Below are positions 28,403 through 36,856 of a stretch of 64,000 bases of DNA, piece by piece. The stretch spans positions 682,001 through 746,000 of the forward strand of contig NZ_CP045032.1 in NCBI RefSeq assembly GCF_009026825.1, written 5' to 3'. Within the stretch, counting starts at the first letter, position 1; each line of letters starts with the position of its first letter. This DNA is from Corynebacterium urogenitale. Lineage in GTDB: Bacteria; Actinomycetota; Actinomycetes; Mycobacteriales; Mycobacteriaceae. Both the position numbers and the translations under genes were made by a program. Under the pieces are notes generated by a model. That model had not been told where the DNA came from and did no database searches. It worked only from the letters and a program-made list of their open reading frames with translations.

Positions 28403-29707
28403 ATGACTAATCCAATGACTCAGGATCCTGCTGACCTCACCCCAGAGCGCCGTGCTGAGCGCGAGGAGGTGCTGGCGAAGGCTCGCAAGGCCAAGGATGT
28501 GAGCCAGACGACCATCTTGTCCACCGAGCAGAAGAACGAGCTGCTCGCGGCAGCCGCTGATGCGCTGGAAGCTCACTCGGCGGCCATCCTCGAGGCCAAT
28601 GAGAAAGACCTGGCAGCTGGTCGCGAGCGTGGCTTCGCCGATTCCCTCCTCGACCGCCTCTCGCTTGACGAGGAGCGCATCAAGGGCATTGCTGGAGGTT
28701 TGCGTCAAGTGGTCGCGCTTCAGGACCCTGTAGGGGAGATTGTTCGCGGTTACACCCGTCCTAATGGCTTGCGAATCAAGCAGGTGCGCGTCCCATTGGG
28801 CGTGATGGGAATGGTCTACGAGGCCCGTCCGAACGTGACCGTCGATGCTTTTGGTCTGGCGATTAAGTCGGGTAACGTGCCACTGCTGCGCGGATCGAAG
28901 TCTGCACGTCACACTAACGAGCAGCTCGTGAGTGTGTTGCAGGATACCGCTGAGAAGCTCGGTCATCCTCGCGAAATAGTGCAGCTGCTGCCATGCGAAA
29001 CCCATGATTCTGTGCAGGATTTGATTACTGCACGTGGCCTTGTCGATCTCGTGATTCCTCGCGGTGGCGCCGGCCTGATTAATGCCGTTGTGACGGGGGC
29101 GACGGTTCCAGCGATCGAAACTGGCACCGGCAACTGCCACTTCTACATCGACAAGTCTGCAGATGTGGATGAGGCTATCGAGTTGGTCATCAACGGAAAG
29201 ACCCGCCGCGTTTCCGTGTGCAATTCCACGGAGGTTGTGCTCATCGATGGCGGCCTTCCAACCGAGGATCAAGCTCGTATTCTCACTGCGCTGCAGGAAG
29301 CTGGAGTAACCATCCACGGCGACAAGGCTGAGCTGGATAGCCTCGTTGACGATGTCGTCCAAGCCGTGGAAGAGGACTGGACTGATGAATCCCTGAGCAT
29401 GGACATCACCGCCAAGATCGTTGATGGTGTGGATGAGGCCGTCGCTCACATCACGAAGTACTCTTCCGGTCACACGGAGGGTATTTCCGCCACCGACTAC
29501 GGTGTCATCAGCACCTTCGAGAAGTTTGTCGATTCTTCCACCCTGGCGATTAACGCTTCCACTGCGTGGACAGACGGCGAGATGTTTGGCTTCGGTGCAG
29601 AGATTGGCATCTCCACCCAGAAGTTGCACGCTCGCGGACCAATGGCTTTGCCGGAGCTCACCTCCACCAAGTGGGTGCTCAACGGAGAAGGCCACGCACG
29701 CCCTTAA
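28403..29707 (+). CDS. proA: Glutamate-5-semialdehyde dehydrogenase (gamma-glutamyl phosphate reductase)
   Basis: A 434-residue aldehyde-dehydrogenase-fold enzyme. Signatures include VRVPLGVMGMVYEARPNVT, LRGSKSA, the catalytic Cys273 in RRVSVCNSTEVVLI and ALTSTKWV near the end. It reduces glutamyl-5-phosphate, the ProB product, to the semialdehyde using NADPH. The ATG is preferred over the GTG two codons upstream because of the -10 spacing. A hairpin terminator follows before nadD. Confidence 0.96.
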   Translation: MTNPMTQDPADLTPERRAEREEVLAKARKAKDVSQTTILSTEQKNELLAAAADALEAHSAAILEANEKDLAAGRERGFADSLLDRLSLDEERIKGIAGGLRQVVALQDPVGEIVRGYTRPNGLRIKQVRVPLGVMGMVYEARPNVTVDAFGLAIKSGNVPLLRGSKSARHTNEQLVSVLQDTAEKLGHPREIVQLLPCETHDSVQDLITARGLVDLVIPRGGAGLINAVVTGATVPAIETGTGNCHFYIDKSADVDEAIELVINGKTRRVSVCNSTEVVLIDGGLPTEDQARILTALQEAGVTIHGDKAELDSLVDDVVQAVEEDWTDESLSMDITAKIVDGVDEAVAHITKYSSGHTEGISATDYGVISTFEKFVDSSTLAINASTAWTDGEMFGFGAEIGISTQKLHARGPMALPELTSTKWVLNGEGHARP

Positions 29708-29789
29708 TACCAACGACTCGTGGCGAGAATCCGCACTTTCCAACATCCTGTAGGGGGGTTAACTCCGGAGAGCCCACGAGTTTAGTATT

Positions 29790-29822
29790 CCCGGCAGGTT
29801 TCTCAGCTTGCCGGGTTTCGTC
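29790..29822 (+). terminator. Terminator after proA
   Basis: Arms CCCGGCA and TGCCGGG with a 12-nt loop are followed by TTTCGTCTTT. The stem is short but GC-rich. Confidence 0.65.
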
Positions 29823-29897
29823 TTTCCAAGACGGCAGCCAGTGCGCCTCGAGGGTTTCGATACAATCGGCCGAAGGATTGAAAGGAACACCCTTCGC

Positions 29898-30551
29898 ATG
29901 GCTTTACACACCAACAGCAACGTGCAACCTCGGCGCGTAGGAATCATGGGCGGTACGTTTGATCCGATCCATAATGGGCACTTGGTTGCTGGCAGTGAAG
30001 TGGCGGATCTGTATGACCTCGATGTTGTGGTGTTCGTGCCAACTGGCCAGCCATGGCAGAAGAAGGACCGTCACGTTTCCGCGGCAGAGGACCGCTACCT
30101 GATGACGGTGATCGCCACCGCCTCCAACCCGCGTTTCGTTGTGTCCCGGGCGGATATTGACCGCGGTGGAGATACCTACACCGTCGATACTCTCGCGGAC
30201 ATGCGCAAGGAGTATCCAGATGCGGAATTGTTCTTCATCACCGGCGCCGATGCTCTGGGGAAGATCGTGACGTGGCGGGATTGGGAATCAATGTTCGATC
30301 TCGCTCACTTCGTTGGCGTGACCCGCCCGGGTTATGAATTGCCCACCACGACCTCTTCTGATTTCGACGCCACTGCGGACCCCCTTGCGGAGGAACGCGA
30401 AAAGGGCAGGCTGAGCTTGGTGGAGATTCCGGCGATGGCTATCAGCTCAACGGACTGCCGGAAGCGCGCGGCCCAAGGCCGGCCAGTGTGGTACCTCGTT
30501 CCCGATGGCGTGGTGCAGTACATCACCAAACACGGCATGTACGTGGAATAA
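29898..30551 (+). CDS. nadD: Nicotinate-nucleotide adenylyltransferase
   Basis: A 217-residue nucleotidyltransferase with [11 protein letters not shown] at 18-28 (the HxGH motif is HNGH) and [13 protein letters not shown] near the end, the ISSTxIR-like motif. It adenylylates nicotinate mononucleotide in NAD synthesis. The frame is open upstream, but GAAAGGA about 11 nt before ATG 29898 and the conserved N-terminus set this start. TACAAT at 29861-29866 is a likely -10. In mycobacteria nadD, rsfS and gpgP are also adjacent. Confidence 0.94.
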   Translation: MALHTNSNVQPRRVGIMGGTFDPIHNGHLVAGSEVADLYDLDVVVFVPTGQPWQKKDRHVSAAEDRYLMTVIATASNPRFVVSRADIDRGGDTYTVDTLADMRKEYPDAELFFITGADALGKIVTWRDWESMFDLAHFVGVTRPGYELPTTTSSDFDATADPLAEEREKGRLSLVEIPAMAISSTDCRKRAAQGRPVWYLVPDGVVQYITKHGMYVE

Positions 30552-30644
30552 CCAGGCCTGGAAGGGGTAGGATAGCTATGTTTTAGCGCGAGTTATCCGC
30601 TGGTACGTACCACCTGAGCAAATCCGCCCCTGGAGAGGTTCCTT

Positions 30645-31118
30645 TTGACTGCGACTTCTGAGTCCATCACCCTGGCTTCCGCAGCTGCGCGCGCAGCATC
30701 GGAGAAATTGGCCGAAGACATCCTTGTACTCGACGTCTCCGATCGCATGGCGATCACCGACTGCTTTGTCATCGCTACTGGCGATAACGAACGCATGGTT
30801 AATTCCATCGTCGATGAGATTGAAGATCAGCTGCACGAGTTTGATGCTCGGCCGATTCGCCGCGAAGGACGTGGGGATGGCCACTGGGTGCTGCTGGACT
30901 ATGGCGCGATTGTGGTTCATGTGCAGCGCAAGGAGGAGCGCGAGTTCTACGCGCTCGATCGCCTCTGGCGCGATGCGCCGCAGATCGAGGTTGAGGGTGT
31001 GGAGCAGGTTGAGCGTAGTGGCAACTGGGATGAGGACGCCGAAGTGGATGTCCTTGAAGCTATGAGTATTGATGACCTTCCACTGGCCGGGCCAACTCCC
31101 GATTCAGACGAAATCTAA
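30645..31118 (+). CDS. rsfS: Ribosomal silencing factor RsfS
   Basis: A 157-residue RsfS/Iojap protein with the core AEDILVLDVSDRMAITDCF, the GRGDGHWVLLDYGAIVVHV sheet and FYALDRLW. It binds L14 and blocks subunit joining when nutrients are short. The start is TTG, supported by GGAGAGG 6 nt upstream; no ATG or GTG gives a full domain. The C-terminus is extended by about 30 acidic residues. The next gene starts 25 bp on. Confidence 0.93.
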   Translation: MTATSESITLASAAARAASEKLAEDILVLDVSDRMAITDCFVIATGDNERMVNSIVDEIEDQLHEFDARPIRREGRGDGHWVLLDYGAIVVHVQRKEEREFYALDRLWRDAPQIEVEGVEQVERSGNWDEDAEVDVLEAMSIDDLPLAGPTPDSDEI

Positions 31119-31143
31119 GCCCTGGCGAAGAGCGTTACCCACG

Positions 31144-31908
31144 ATGATGCGCAGACTCGTACTCGTCCGCCACGGACAAACGGAGTACAACAAGACAGGC
31201 CGGATGCAGGGACAGCTGGATACGGAACTGTCTGAGGCTGGCTTTGCCGAAGCGCGATCTGTAGCTAAGCAGATTGCGGAGTGGAACGTGTCCGCCGTGT
31301 ATTCCAGTGACCTCAAGCGAGCCGTCGATACGGCTGGGATCCTCGCCCAGTCGTGGGGGCTGGACGTGATTACAGACCAGAGACTGCGCGAGACGGATCT
31401 CGGGGTGTGGACGGGCGCGAGCCACACCGAAGTTGATCAGGACTATCCGGGCCAACGGGCCTACTGGCGTCATGACCCTACATGGGCCCCGCCGAAAGCA
31501 GAGACGCGCCTGGAGGTCGCCGAGCGGGCGCACTCCCTCGTCAATGAGCTGATGGAAACGGACGTCTTCGATCGAGGCATGGTGGTGATGGTCGCTCACG
31601 GTGGCACCATCGGAGCCCTCACTGCGCAGCTGCTCAACCTCCCTGTATCCCACTTTTCCATGTTCTCTGGACTGGGCAATGTGCGGTGGTCGCAGTTAGT
31701 GGCGCGGCAGAAGTTCGTCTCTGCAGGAGGGCGCACGAGCGACCCCGCGATCGATGGATCCACGGTTCCTGTAGTGCCGAGAAAAGATGAGAATTGGTGG
31801 CGGGATCCCCACTGGCACCTGGAGGGCTGGAATATGTCGGTCGCCCCAGGTACCGCACCCGTTCAGACTGCAAGCCCTGATGAGGGTGGAGAGGACACCC
31901 CAGAATGA
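31144..31908 (+). CDS. gpgP: Histidine phosphatase, probably glucosyl-3-phosphoglycerate phosphatase
   Basis: A 254-residue member of the phosphoglycerate-mutase-like superfamily. The RHG motif is in VLVRHGQTEYN (His10), the acid is in LRETDLGVW and the second His is in VAHGGTIGAL. Length and position between rsfS and degV match the mycobacterial gene shown to encode GpgP, which acts in methylglucose lipopolysaccharide synthesis. In corynebacteria the same family member may have other phosphatase roles, so the specific name is inference. The stop overlaps the degV start by 4 nt (ATGA). Confidence 0.8.
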   Translation: MMRRLVLVRHGQTEYNKTGRMQGQLDTELSEAGFAEARSVAKQIAEWNVSAVYSSDLKRAVDTAGILAQSWGLDVITDQRLRETDLGVWTGASHTEVDQDYPGQRAYWRHDPTWAPPKAETRLEVAERAHSLVNELMETDVFDRGMVVMVAHGGTIGALTAQLLNLPVSHFSMFSGLGNVRWSQLVARQKFVSAGGRTSDPAIDGSTVPVVPRKDENWWRDPHWHLEGWNMSVAPGTAPVQTASPDEGGEDTPE

Positions 31909-32891
31909 CCGTCCACGTTGTCACCGATTCCTCCTCCTGTGTACCGGCAGAAATGGCCGAAAAGGCGGGGCTGAGCGTCCTGAACTTGCACACCAGCGGG
32001 GCGGGGCAGGAGCGGACCACCGCCGGTTTAGGAGCCCTGGAACTCACCGCGACCTACGCTCGCTTGCTGGAACGCGGTGGCGATGACGGTGTGGTGGCTA
32101 TCCACATCTCCAAGGAACTGTCCGCTACCTGGAACAATGCCGTGACTGCCGCTGCGATCTTCGACGGAGCTGTGCGCGTGATGGACACGAACTCCGCGGG
32201 AATGTCTAATGGCTACGCGGCACTCAAAGCTGCGGAGGTGGCTCAGGCCGGGGGAACCCTTGAGGAAGTTGCGAGAGCAGCGCAACAGACGATTGAAGAA
32301 TCGAATGTGTGGCTGTACCTGCATCGCTTGGACACCATGCGCAAGGGCGGACGCCTGTCCACGGGACAATCATTGCTCTCCACAGCGCTGGCCATCAAGC
32401 CGATTTTGCACCTCGACGAAGGCCGGATAGCTCTGGCGGCCAAGACCCGTACCCAGGGCAAGGCCATGGAAAAGCTCGTGGAATTTGTCGGCGGTGAGAT
32501 CACTAAGGAAGCTGTTCGCGCAGCCACAGAGGGTACTGCTCCGCGGACTGTGCGCGTGGCACTGCACCAGAATGAGGCCCTAGAGACCGCGGAGAAGCTG
32601 GTTGCGAAGATCGAGGCTAAGGCAGCGGAAATTCGCACGGCGGCAAGTAATCACGAGGGACCATTCACCGTTCCAGGTGAGCATGGCGAAAAAGATGCGA
32701 AAGCGAAAAAGCACGCGCCGAAGGCATCTGCGGACAAGCCAAAGGACGCGGATGGCGCACAAACTGGAAAAAATCTCCGGGCTGCTGATGTAGAGGTGCC
32801 GCGGGTCGATATCACTGTGCTTGAAGTCACCGATGTTCTTGCCGTTCATACTGGTCCGGGCGCTATTGGTGTGGCGACCGTGTTCTGGTAG
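31905..32891 (+). CDS. DegV family fatty-acid-binding protein
   Basis: A 328-residue DegV protein. The N-terminal TDSSSCVPAE is the lipid head-group binding loop; later landmarks are IHISKELSATWNNA, the LHRLDTMRKGGRLS segment and KPILHLDEG. DegV/FakB proteins carry fatty acids, in some bacteria to a kinase. Unusual for the family, about 45 residues rich in Lys, Ala and Asp (around 260-300, for example DAKAKKHAPKASADKPKDAD) are inserted just before the last strand (ITVLEVTDVLAVHTGPG). Translationally coupled to gpgP. Confidence 0.92.
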   Translation: MTVHVVTDSSSCVPAEMAEKAGLSVLNLHTSGAGQERTTAGLGALELTATYARLLERGGDDGVVAIHISKELSATWNNAVTAAAIFDGAVRVMDTNSAGMSNGYAALKAAEVAQAGGTLEEVARAAQQTIEESNVWLYLHRLDTMRKGGRLSTGQSLLSTALAIKPILHLDEGRIALAAKTRTQGKAMEKLVEFVGGEITKEAVRAATEGTAPRTVRVALHQNEALETAEKLVAKIEAKAAEIRTAASNHEGPFTVPGEHGEKDAKAKKHAPKASADKPKDADGAQTGKNLRAADVEVPRVDITVLEVTDVLAVHTGPGAIGVATVFW

Positions 32892-32906
32892 AGCGCACGA
32901 AAAAAC

Positions 32907-32933
32907 TTATCCACAGCCCCGGAGTTATCCACA
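32907..32933 (+). promoter_or_regulatory. Pair of perfect DnaA boxes upstream of comEA
   Basis: TTATCCACA occurs at 32907-32915 and again at 32925-32933, same orientation, 18 bp apart. Each matches the strongest E. coli DnaA box. They fill the short spacer between degV and comEA. Confidence 0.6.
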
Positions 32934-32993
32934 ACCTCCTGGGGTTTTGCGATTCTTCGGGGGTCTTCCGCGGGCGGTCAATTCGCGCCCATT

Positions 32994-33902
32994 GTGTTCA
33001 ATGAGCTCATGGGTTCGCACTGGTCTCCACACTCCGGCCGCGCTGAGGTCCGCAAGAGGATCGAGGCGCTGGTCCAACCCATGCCAGAACACGAAGTAGC
33101 GGCGGTGGATTTCGATTCACAGCTGAGCTTGGGGCCTGTCTCCGCGAAGGTGGTGGTGGCCATTGTGGCCGCAGTGGCCCTCCTCGTGGCGGTCATGGCG
33201 GGGTGTGCGATGGGCGAGGACGAACCCACGCCGGGGCCGGGTGGTGTTAGCGGTTCTGGGGAGCTGGGGGAGCTTCCGGGAACCGCGGGGGAGGGCACCG
33301 CCATGGCATCGGCGGATTCAGGGGACATGGAACCGGCGGAGGGTGGAGGAAACACGGAGCGGAGTTCCGCGACCGATCAGGAGGTTGTGGTCAGTGTGCA
33401 GGGAATGGTGCGCACACCGGGTTTGCTGACTCTCGGTGGAAACACGCGCGTGGGAGAAGCGATCGACCGCGCCGGAGGAACACTGCCAGACGCTTCCGTA
33501 TTAAGCATCAATTTGGCGGAAGCTGTCGTTGATGGGATGCAGATTGTCATCACGAAAGAAGGCAGTCACGTGCTGTATCCAGGGCAGGCGGGAGAGCACA
33601 GCTCAGGTAGTGAGGGTAATCCCGGCGGAATAAGCGGCCGTGGTGGAACACCTGGCCCTGCCGCGACACATTCAGCAGCATCTGGTGGCAGGGACAGCGC
33701 GCCGGGGGAGGGGCTTGTCAATATCAATACCGCGGATGCCACTGCGCTCCAGACTCTCGACGGTGTGGGACCCGCTACAGCGGAGGCCATCATCGCTTGG
33801 CGTGAGGACAATGGTGCGTTTAGCACGGTGGAGCAGCTCATGGAGGTACGGGGCATCGGGCCTGCCAAATTTGAGGCGATGAAAAACGATGTCACCGTTT
33901 AG
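32994..33902 (+). CDS. comEA: ComEA-like DNA-binding membrane protein
   Basis: About 302 residues from GTG 32994 (an ATG at 33009 is an alternative; neither has a good ribosome site). A cytoplasmic N-terminus is followed by one transmembrane helix (about 52-71, VVVAIVAAVALLVAVMAG). A Gly/Pro-rich linker precedes an SLBB domain (about 126-185, VVVSVQGMVRTPGLLTLGG). Tandem helix-hairpin-helix motifs end the chain (LQTLDGVGPATAEAIIAWR and MEVRGIGPAKFEAM). ComEA binds double-stranded DNA outside the membrane in competent bacteria. comEC overlaps its 3' end by 14 nt. Confidence 0.9.
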   Translation: MFNELMGSHWSPHSGRAEVRKRIEALVQPMPEHEVAAVDFDSQLSLGPVSAKVVVAIVAAVALLVAVMAGCAMGEDEPTPGPGGVSGSGELGELPGTAGEGTAMASADSGDMEPAEGGGNTERSSATDQEVVVSVQGMVRTPGLLTLGGNTRVGEAIDRAGGTLPDASVLSINLAEAVVDGMQIVITKEGSHVLYPGQAGEHSSGSEGNPGGISGRGGTPGPAATHSAASGGRDSAPGEGLVNINTADATALQTLDGVGPATAEAIIAWREDNGAFSTVEQLMEVRGIGPAKFEAMKNDVTV

Positions 33903-35847
33903 TAAACGGCAATTAGTGCAGCGCGCATTACGCCCGCAGCGCACCACAGCCCAGCTGGAGGGGCATGACATCCGGGCTGAACGCGATGTCCATTCGCCGG
34001 AGGCAATCCGCTCCCGTCGCGGTCCCGACCTCCGTTTGGTGCCAGTCGCGTGCCTGGTTTGGGCGGTGGTGACTGCGACCATTGTTCTCAGAGCGCCGTG
34101 GCCGTGCGTGGGTTGCGTAGCTGTAGTGCCCCTAGCACTGTGGGGGTTGCGTGGCGGGATACGTCGCTCCGCCGTTGCGTCCTTGCTGTGCGGTGCGCTG
34201 GCGGGACTGGGGGCATGGTGGCGTGTGATGAAGCTCGACGCCACGGATGCGCTGACCGCGCTGCGCGCGGGGCGCACTCCCGTGATCTCTGGGGAGTTCA
34301 CGGTTGCCGGTACTCCCAAGCAGCTCAGCCAAGGGCGGTTGATGCTGCCAGTGGAGGTACCTGATCTAGGAGCGGTGCCAGTGTTCGTCAGCGCGGAACG
34401 GGCACAGCAAACTCGCGATGGCGGATTTGATGTTCTGGATGTCCACCCTGGTCAAGTGGTAGAACTATCAGCCTCGTTGAGGCTTAGCGACCAGAGCAGC
34501 TTGGTACCGGTACAGGCGACAGCAACCAGGGCAATGGAGCTAGCTGCGGAGAGTCAACCCCAGGGCGTCTGGGCGTGGACGCAGTGGATGCGCGCCGGAC
34601 TGCGGTACGCAGTCGAGCCATTTTCCAGTGAAGTAGCGGGGCTGATTCCCGGCATGGTGATCGGGGATGTCAGTGGGCAATCACCGGAAGCACGCCACGA
34701 GTTTCTCGCCACGGGATTGAGCCACCTCACGGCCGTCTCTGGTGCGAACGTGGCAATCGTGTGTGGCGCGATGGTGGTGCTGTGCACCGCCCTGGGCCTG
34801 TCACGGAGGCGGTCGATGGCCGGGGCAGCCGTAGCACTGGTGTGTTATGTGCTGGTGGTGGGGCCGGAACCCAGTGTGCTGCGCGCAGCTGTCATGGGTT
34901 CCGTGGGAGTGGTTGCGGTAGCCTCTGCTCGCTGGAGCGATGTTCTCGCCGCACTGAGTGCGGCGGTGATCCTCCTCGTGCTCGTAGACCCGGGTTTAGC
35001 CGTGCGGTATGCCTTTGCGCTATCCGTGGTCGCGACGGTGGGAATCGTGGCACTGGCGCCCAAACTCAGCACAAGTATCCTGCGCTGGTGGTCGGATTTC
35101 GGCCACTATTACTGGAGCCGCGAGCCGACTCGAGCCGAAGCAATGCTGGTTCGGTTTGTCTGCGTGTCTTTCGCAGCCGACGTTGTCACAGCACCGGTCA
35201 TCGTCCACATGACAGGCCGAATTTCCATGACCGCGTTGCTGGCTAATCTGCTCGTTGCATGGGCTGTAGCGCCAGTTACACTCCTTGGGCTACTCGCGGC
35301 GCCGTGTGGTGCGATTGCCGCTGCACTGCACGTCTCCCCGGTACTTCCATCTCTTGTGGTGGCGCCCGCAGTACCGTGTGCTGCGTGGATCCTCACGGTA
35401 GCGGAGCAGCTAAGTGCCGTGCCGATGCTGCACACTCCGGGAGGGCCGGGATGGGCAGCCGTGTGGGCGATAGCGATGGCGACCGTCATTGTCAGCTTTT
35501 ATTACCGCAGGCGATGGCGCTCCCTCCGGTGGCTGTGGCTAGGCATCGCAGTCCTGCTTGGAGTGGGAGTGCAGGTGCAGTCTGGTGGCGTCGGACAGGA
35601 AGAGGGATCCTGGGATGCGCCGGAACGCATCGACGCTACGGGGTTACGTGTGGCGGTGGTGGAGGATGATACAGCTGCCGAGCGTGTGGCTCATCGTGAG
35701 GGGCCGTCGCCGGATCTCATCGTCGTTGAAAGTTGTGGGCGTTCCCATGGGCGACCGAGCATGACGAGGGATGGCGTCCCGGTGGTGTACCCGTGCCGGG
35801 ACGGGACGCAAGTGGTTGGCGGGGATGTGGAAAGATCGAGTGCATGA
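33889..35847 (+). CDS. comEC: ComEC/Rec2 competence membrane channel, without an intact beta-lactamase-like domain
   Basis: A 652-residue polytopic protein. The soluble OB-like region follows two N-terminal helices. The Competence domain starts near GLIPGMVIGDVSGQSPEARH and contains the signature TGLSHLTAVSGANVAIV and about eight helices. ComEC forms the channel for single-stranded DNA entry. Many homologues end in a metallo-beta-lactamase-like nuclease domain; here only about 70 residues follow the last helix, and they lack HxHxDH. Mycobacterial ComEC is similarly short. The start overlaps comEA, and its stop overlaps holA by 4 nt. Confidence 0.9.
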   Translation: MSPFSKRQLVQRALRPQRTTAQLEGHDIRAERDVHSPEAIRSRRGPDLRLVPVACLVWAVVTATIVLRAPWPCVGCVAVVPLALWGLRGGIRRSAVASLLCGALAGLGAWWRVMKLDATDALTALRAGRTPVISGEFTVAGTPKQLSQGRLMLPVEVPDLGAVPVFVSAERAQQTRDGGFDVLDVHPGQVVELSASLRLSDQSSLVPVQATATRAMELAAESQPQGVWAWTQWMRAGLRYAVEPFSSEVAGLIPGMVIGDVSGQSPEARHEFLATGLSHLTAVSGANVAIVCGAMVVLCTALGLSRRRSMAGAAVALVCYVLVVGPEPSVLRAAVMGSVGVVAVASARWSDVLAALSAAVILLVLVDPGLAVRYAFALSVVATVGIVALAPKLSTSILRWWSDFGHYYWSREPTRAEAMLVRFVCVSFAADVVTAPVIVHMTGRISMTALLANLLVAWAVAPVTLLGLLAAPCGAIAAALHVSPVLPSLVVAPAVPCAAWILTVAEQLSAVPMLHTPGGPGWAAVWAIAMATVIVSFYYRRRWRSLRWLWLGIAVLLGVGVQVQSGGVGQEEGSWDAPERIDATGLRVAVVEDDTAAERVAHREGPSPDLIVVESCGRSHGRPSMTRDGVPVVYPCRDGTQVVGGDVERSSA

Positions 35848-36815
35848 ACGCTGCCCAGCCACCTGCCCCCATCAACCTCATCGTTGGCGCCGATGAGTTT
35901 TTGGCGGAGCGTCAGCGCCTAGCGATTGTTGCGGCGGCGCGGCGTGCCGCTGGCAACCCGGAACTACCGGTAGAGATGCACAAGGCCTCCGATCTTTCCG
36001 CGCCGGAGATCCTCGAACTGCTGAGCCCCTCCCTGTTTGCTGACGATCGGATCATCGTCATTTGGGGTGTGGAGGATGTAGCGAAGGAGATCGTGGAAGC
36101 CATTGAGGCCTCGATTAAGGATCCCATGCCGGGAGTTGTGATGATCCTGCAGCACACGGGCAAAGGCAGGAATAAGAAGCTGGTGCAGTCCTGGCCGAAG
36201 CTCGGGGCACGCGTGCACTCTGCGGCGGAACTCAAGGGCCGGGAATTGGCGGGATTTGTCGATTCGGAGTTCCGGCAAAGAAAGGTCCGTGTCAGCCCTG
36301 ACGTGACACAACTGATGGTGGATGTCGTGGGATCTGACCTGCGTGAGCTGTCCAGTGCAGTGAGCCAGTTGGTGGCCGATACCAACGGGGATGTCACCGT
36401 AGCAGCGGTAAAGAAATACTACTCCGGTAAAGCGGAGGTCAGTGGCTTCGACGTCGCAGAACTGGCAGTGAACGGGAGGGTCAACGAGGCAGTGGCTACC
36501 GTTCGCCGAGCACTGCAGTTGGGAGTGTCTCCGGTGCTGCTGGCTAGTGCTCTCAGCGGCATGGTTGCGGATATCGCGAAGGTGGCTGAAAACCGTCGCA
36601 TCGATTCACGCCGCAACGCTGCCGAGTTCGGCATGCCCCCGTGGAAATTGGATAAAACCATCCGCCTGGCGCGGGCATGGTCCCCAGCCGCAGTGGCACA
36701 GGGCGTGCAGATCGTCGCACAGTTGGACGCCGGTGTGAAGGGGCAGGCTGCGGACGTGGAATACGCGGTGGAACATGCTGTGCGCTCTATTGCTCAGCTT
36801 GTGGCACGCCGCTGA
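35844..36815 (+). CDS. holA: DNA polymerase III delta subunit
   Basis: A 323-residue HolA. The N-terminal AAA-like domain begins APINLIVGADEFLAE and includes IIVIWGVEDV and LQHTGKGRNKKLV. The helical middle (SDLRELSSAVSQLV) and collar domain (SPVLLASALSGMVADIAKV, ending ARR) follow. It opens the beta clamp within the clamp loader. The ATG overlaps the comEC stop (ATGA), which fixes the start. Gene order comEA-comEC-holA-rpsT is the mycobacterial one. Confidence 0.94.
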   Translation: MNAAQPPAPINLIVGADEFLAERQRLAIVAAARRAAGNPELPVEMHKASDLSAPEILELLSPSLFADDRIIVIWGVEDVAKEIVEAIEASIKDPMPGVVMILQHTGKGRNKKLVQSWPKLGARVHSAAELKGRELAGFVDSEFRQRKVRVSPDVTQLMVDVVGSDLRELSSAVSQLVADTNGDVTVAAVKKYYSGKAEVSGFDVAELAVNGRVNEAVATVRRALQLGVSPVLLASALSGMVADIAKVAENRRIDSRRNAAEFGMPPWKLDKTIRLARAWSPAAVAQGVQIVAQLDAGVKGQAADVEYAVEHAVRSIAQLVARR

Positions 36816-36856
36816 GGCGATCAAATAGCTGGGGCCACTAATTAGGAGACTCAGTC

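Noticed and set aside
32907..32933. Replication origin
   Set aside because: Only two DnaA boxes, no AT-rich unwinding region, and no dnaA or dnaN nearby.
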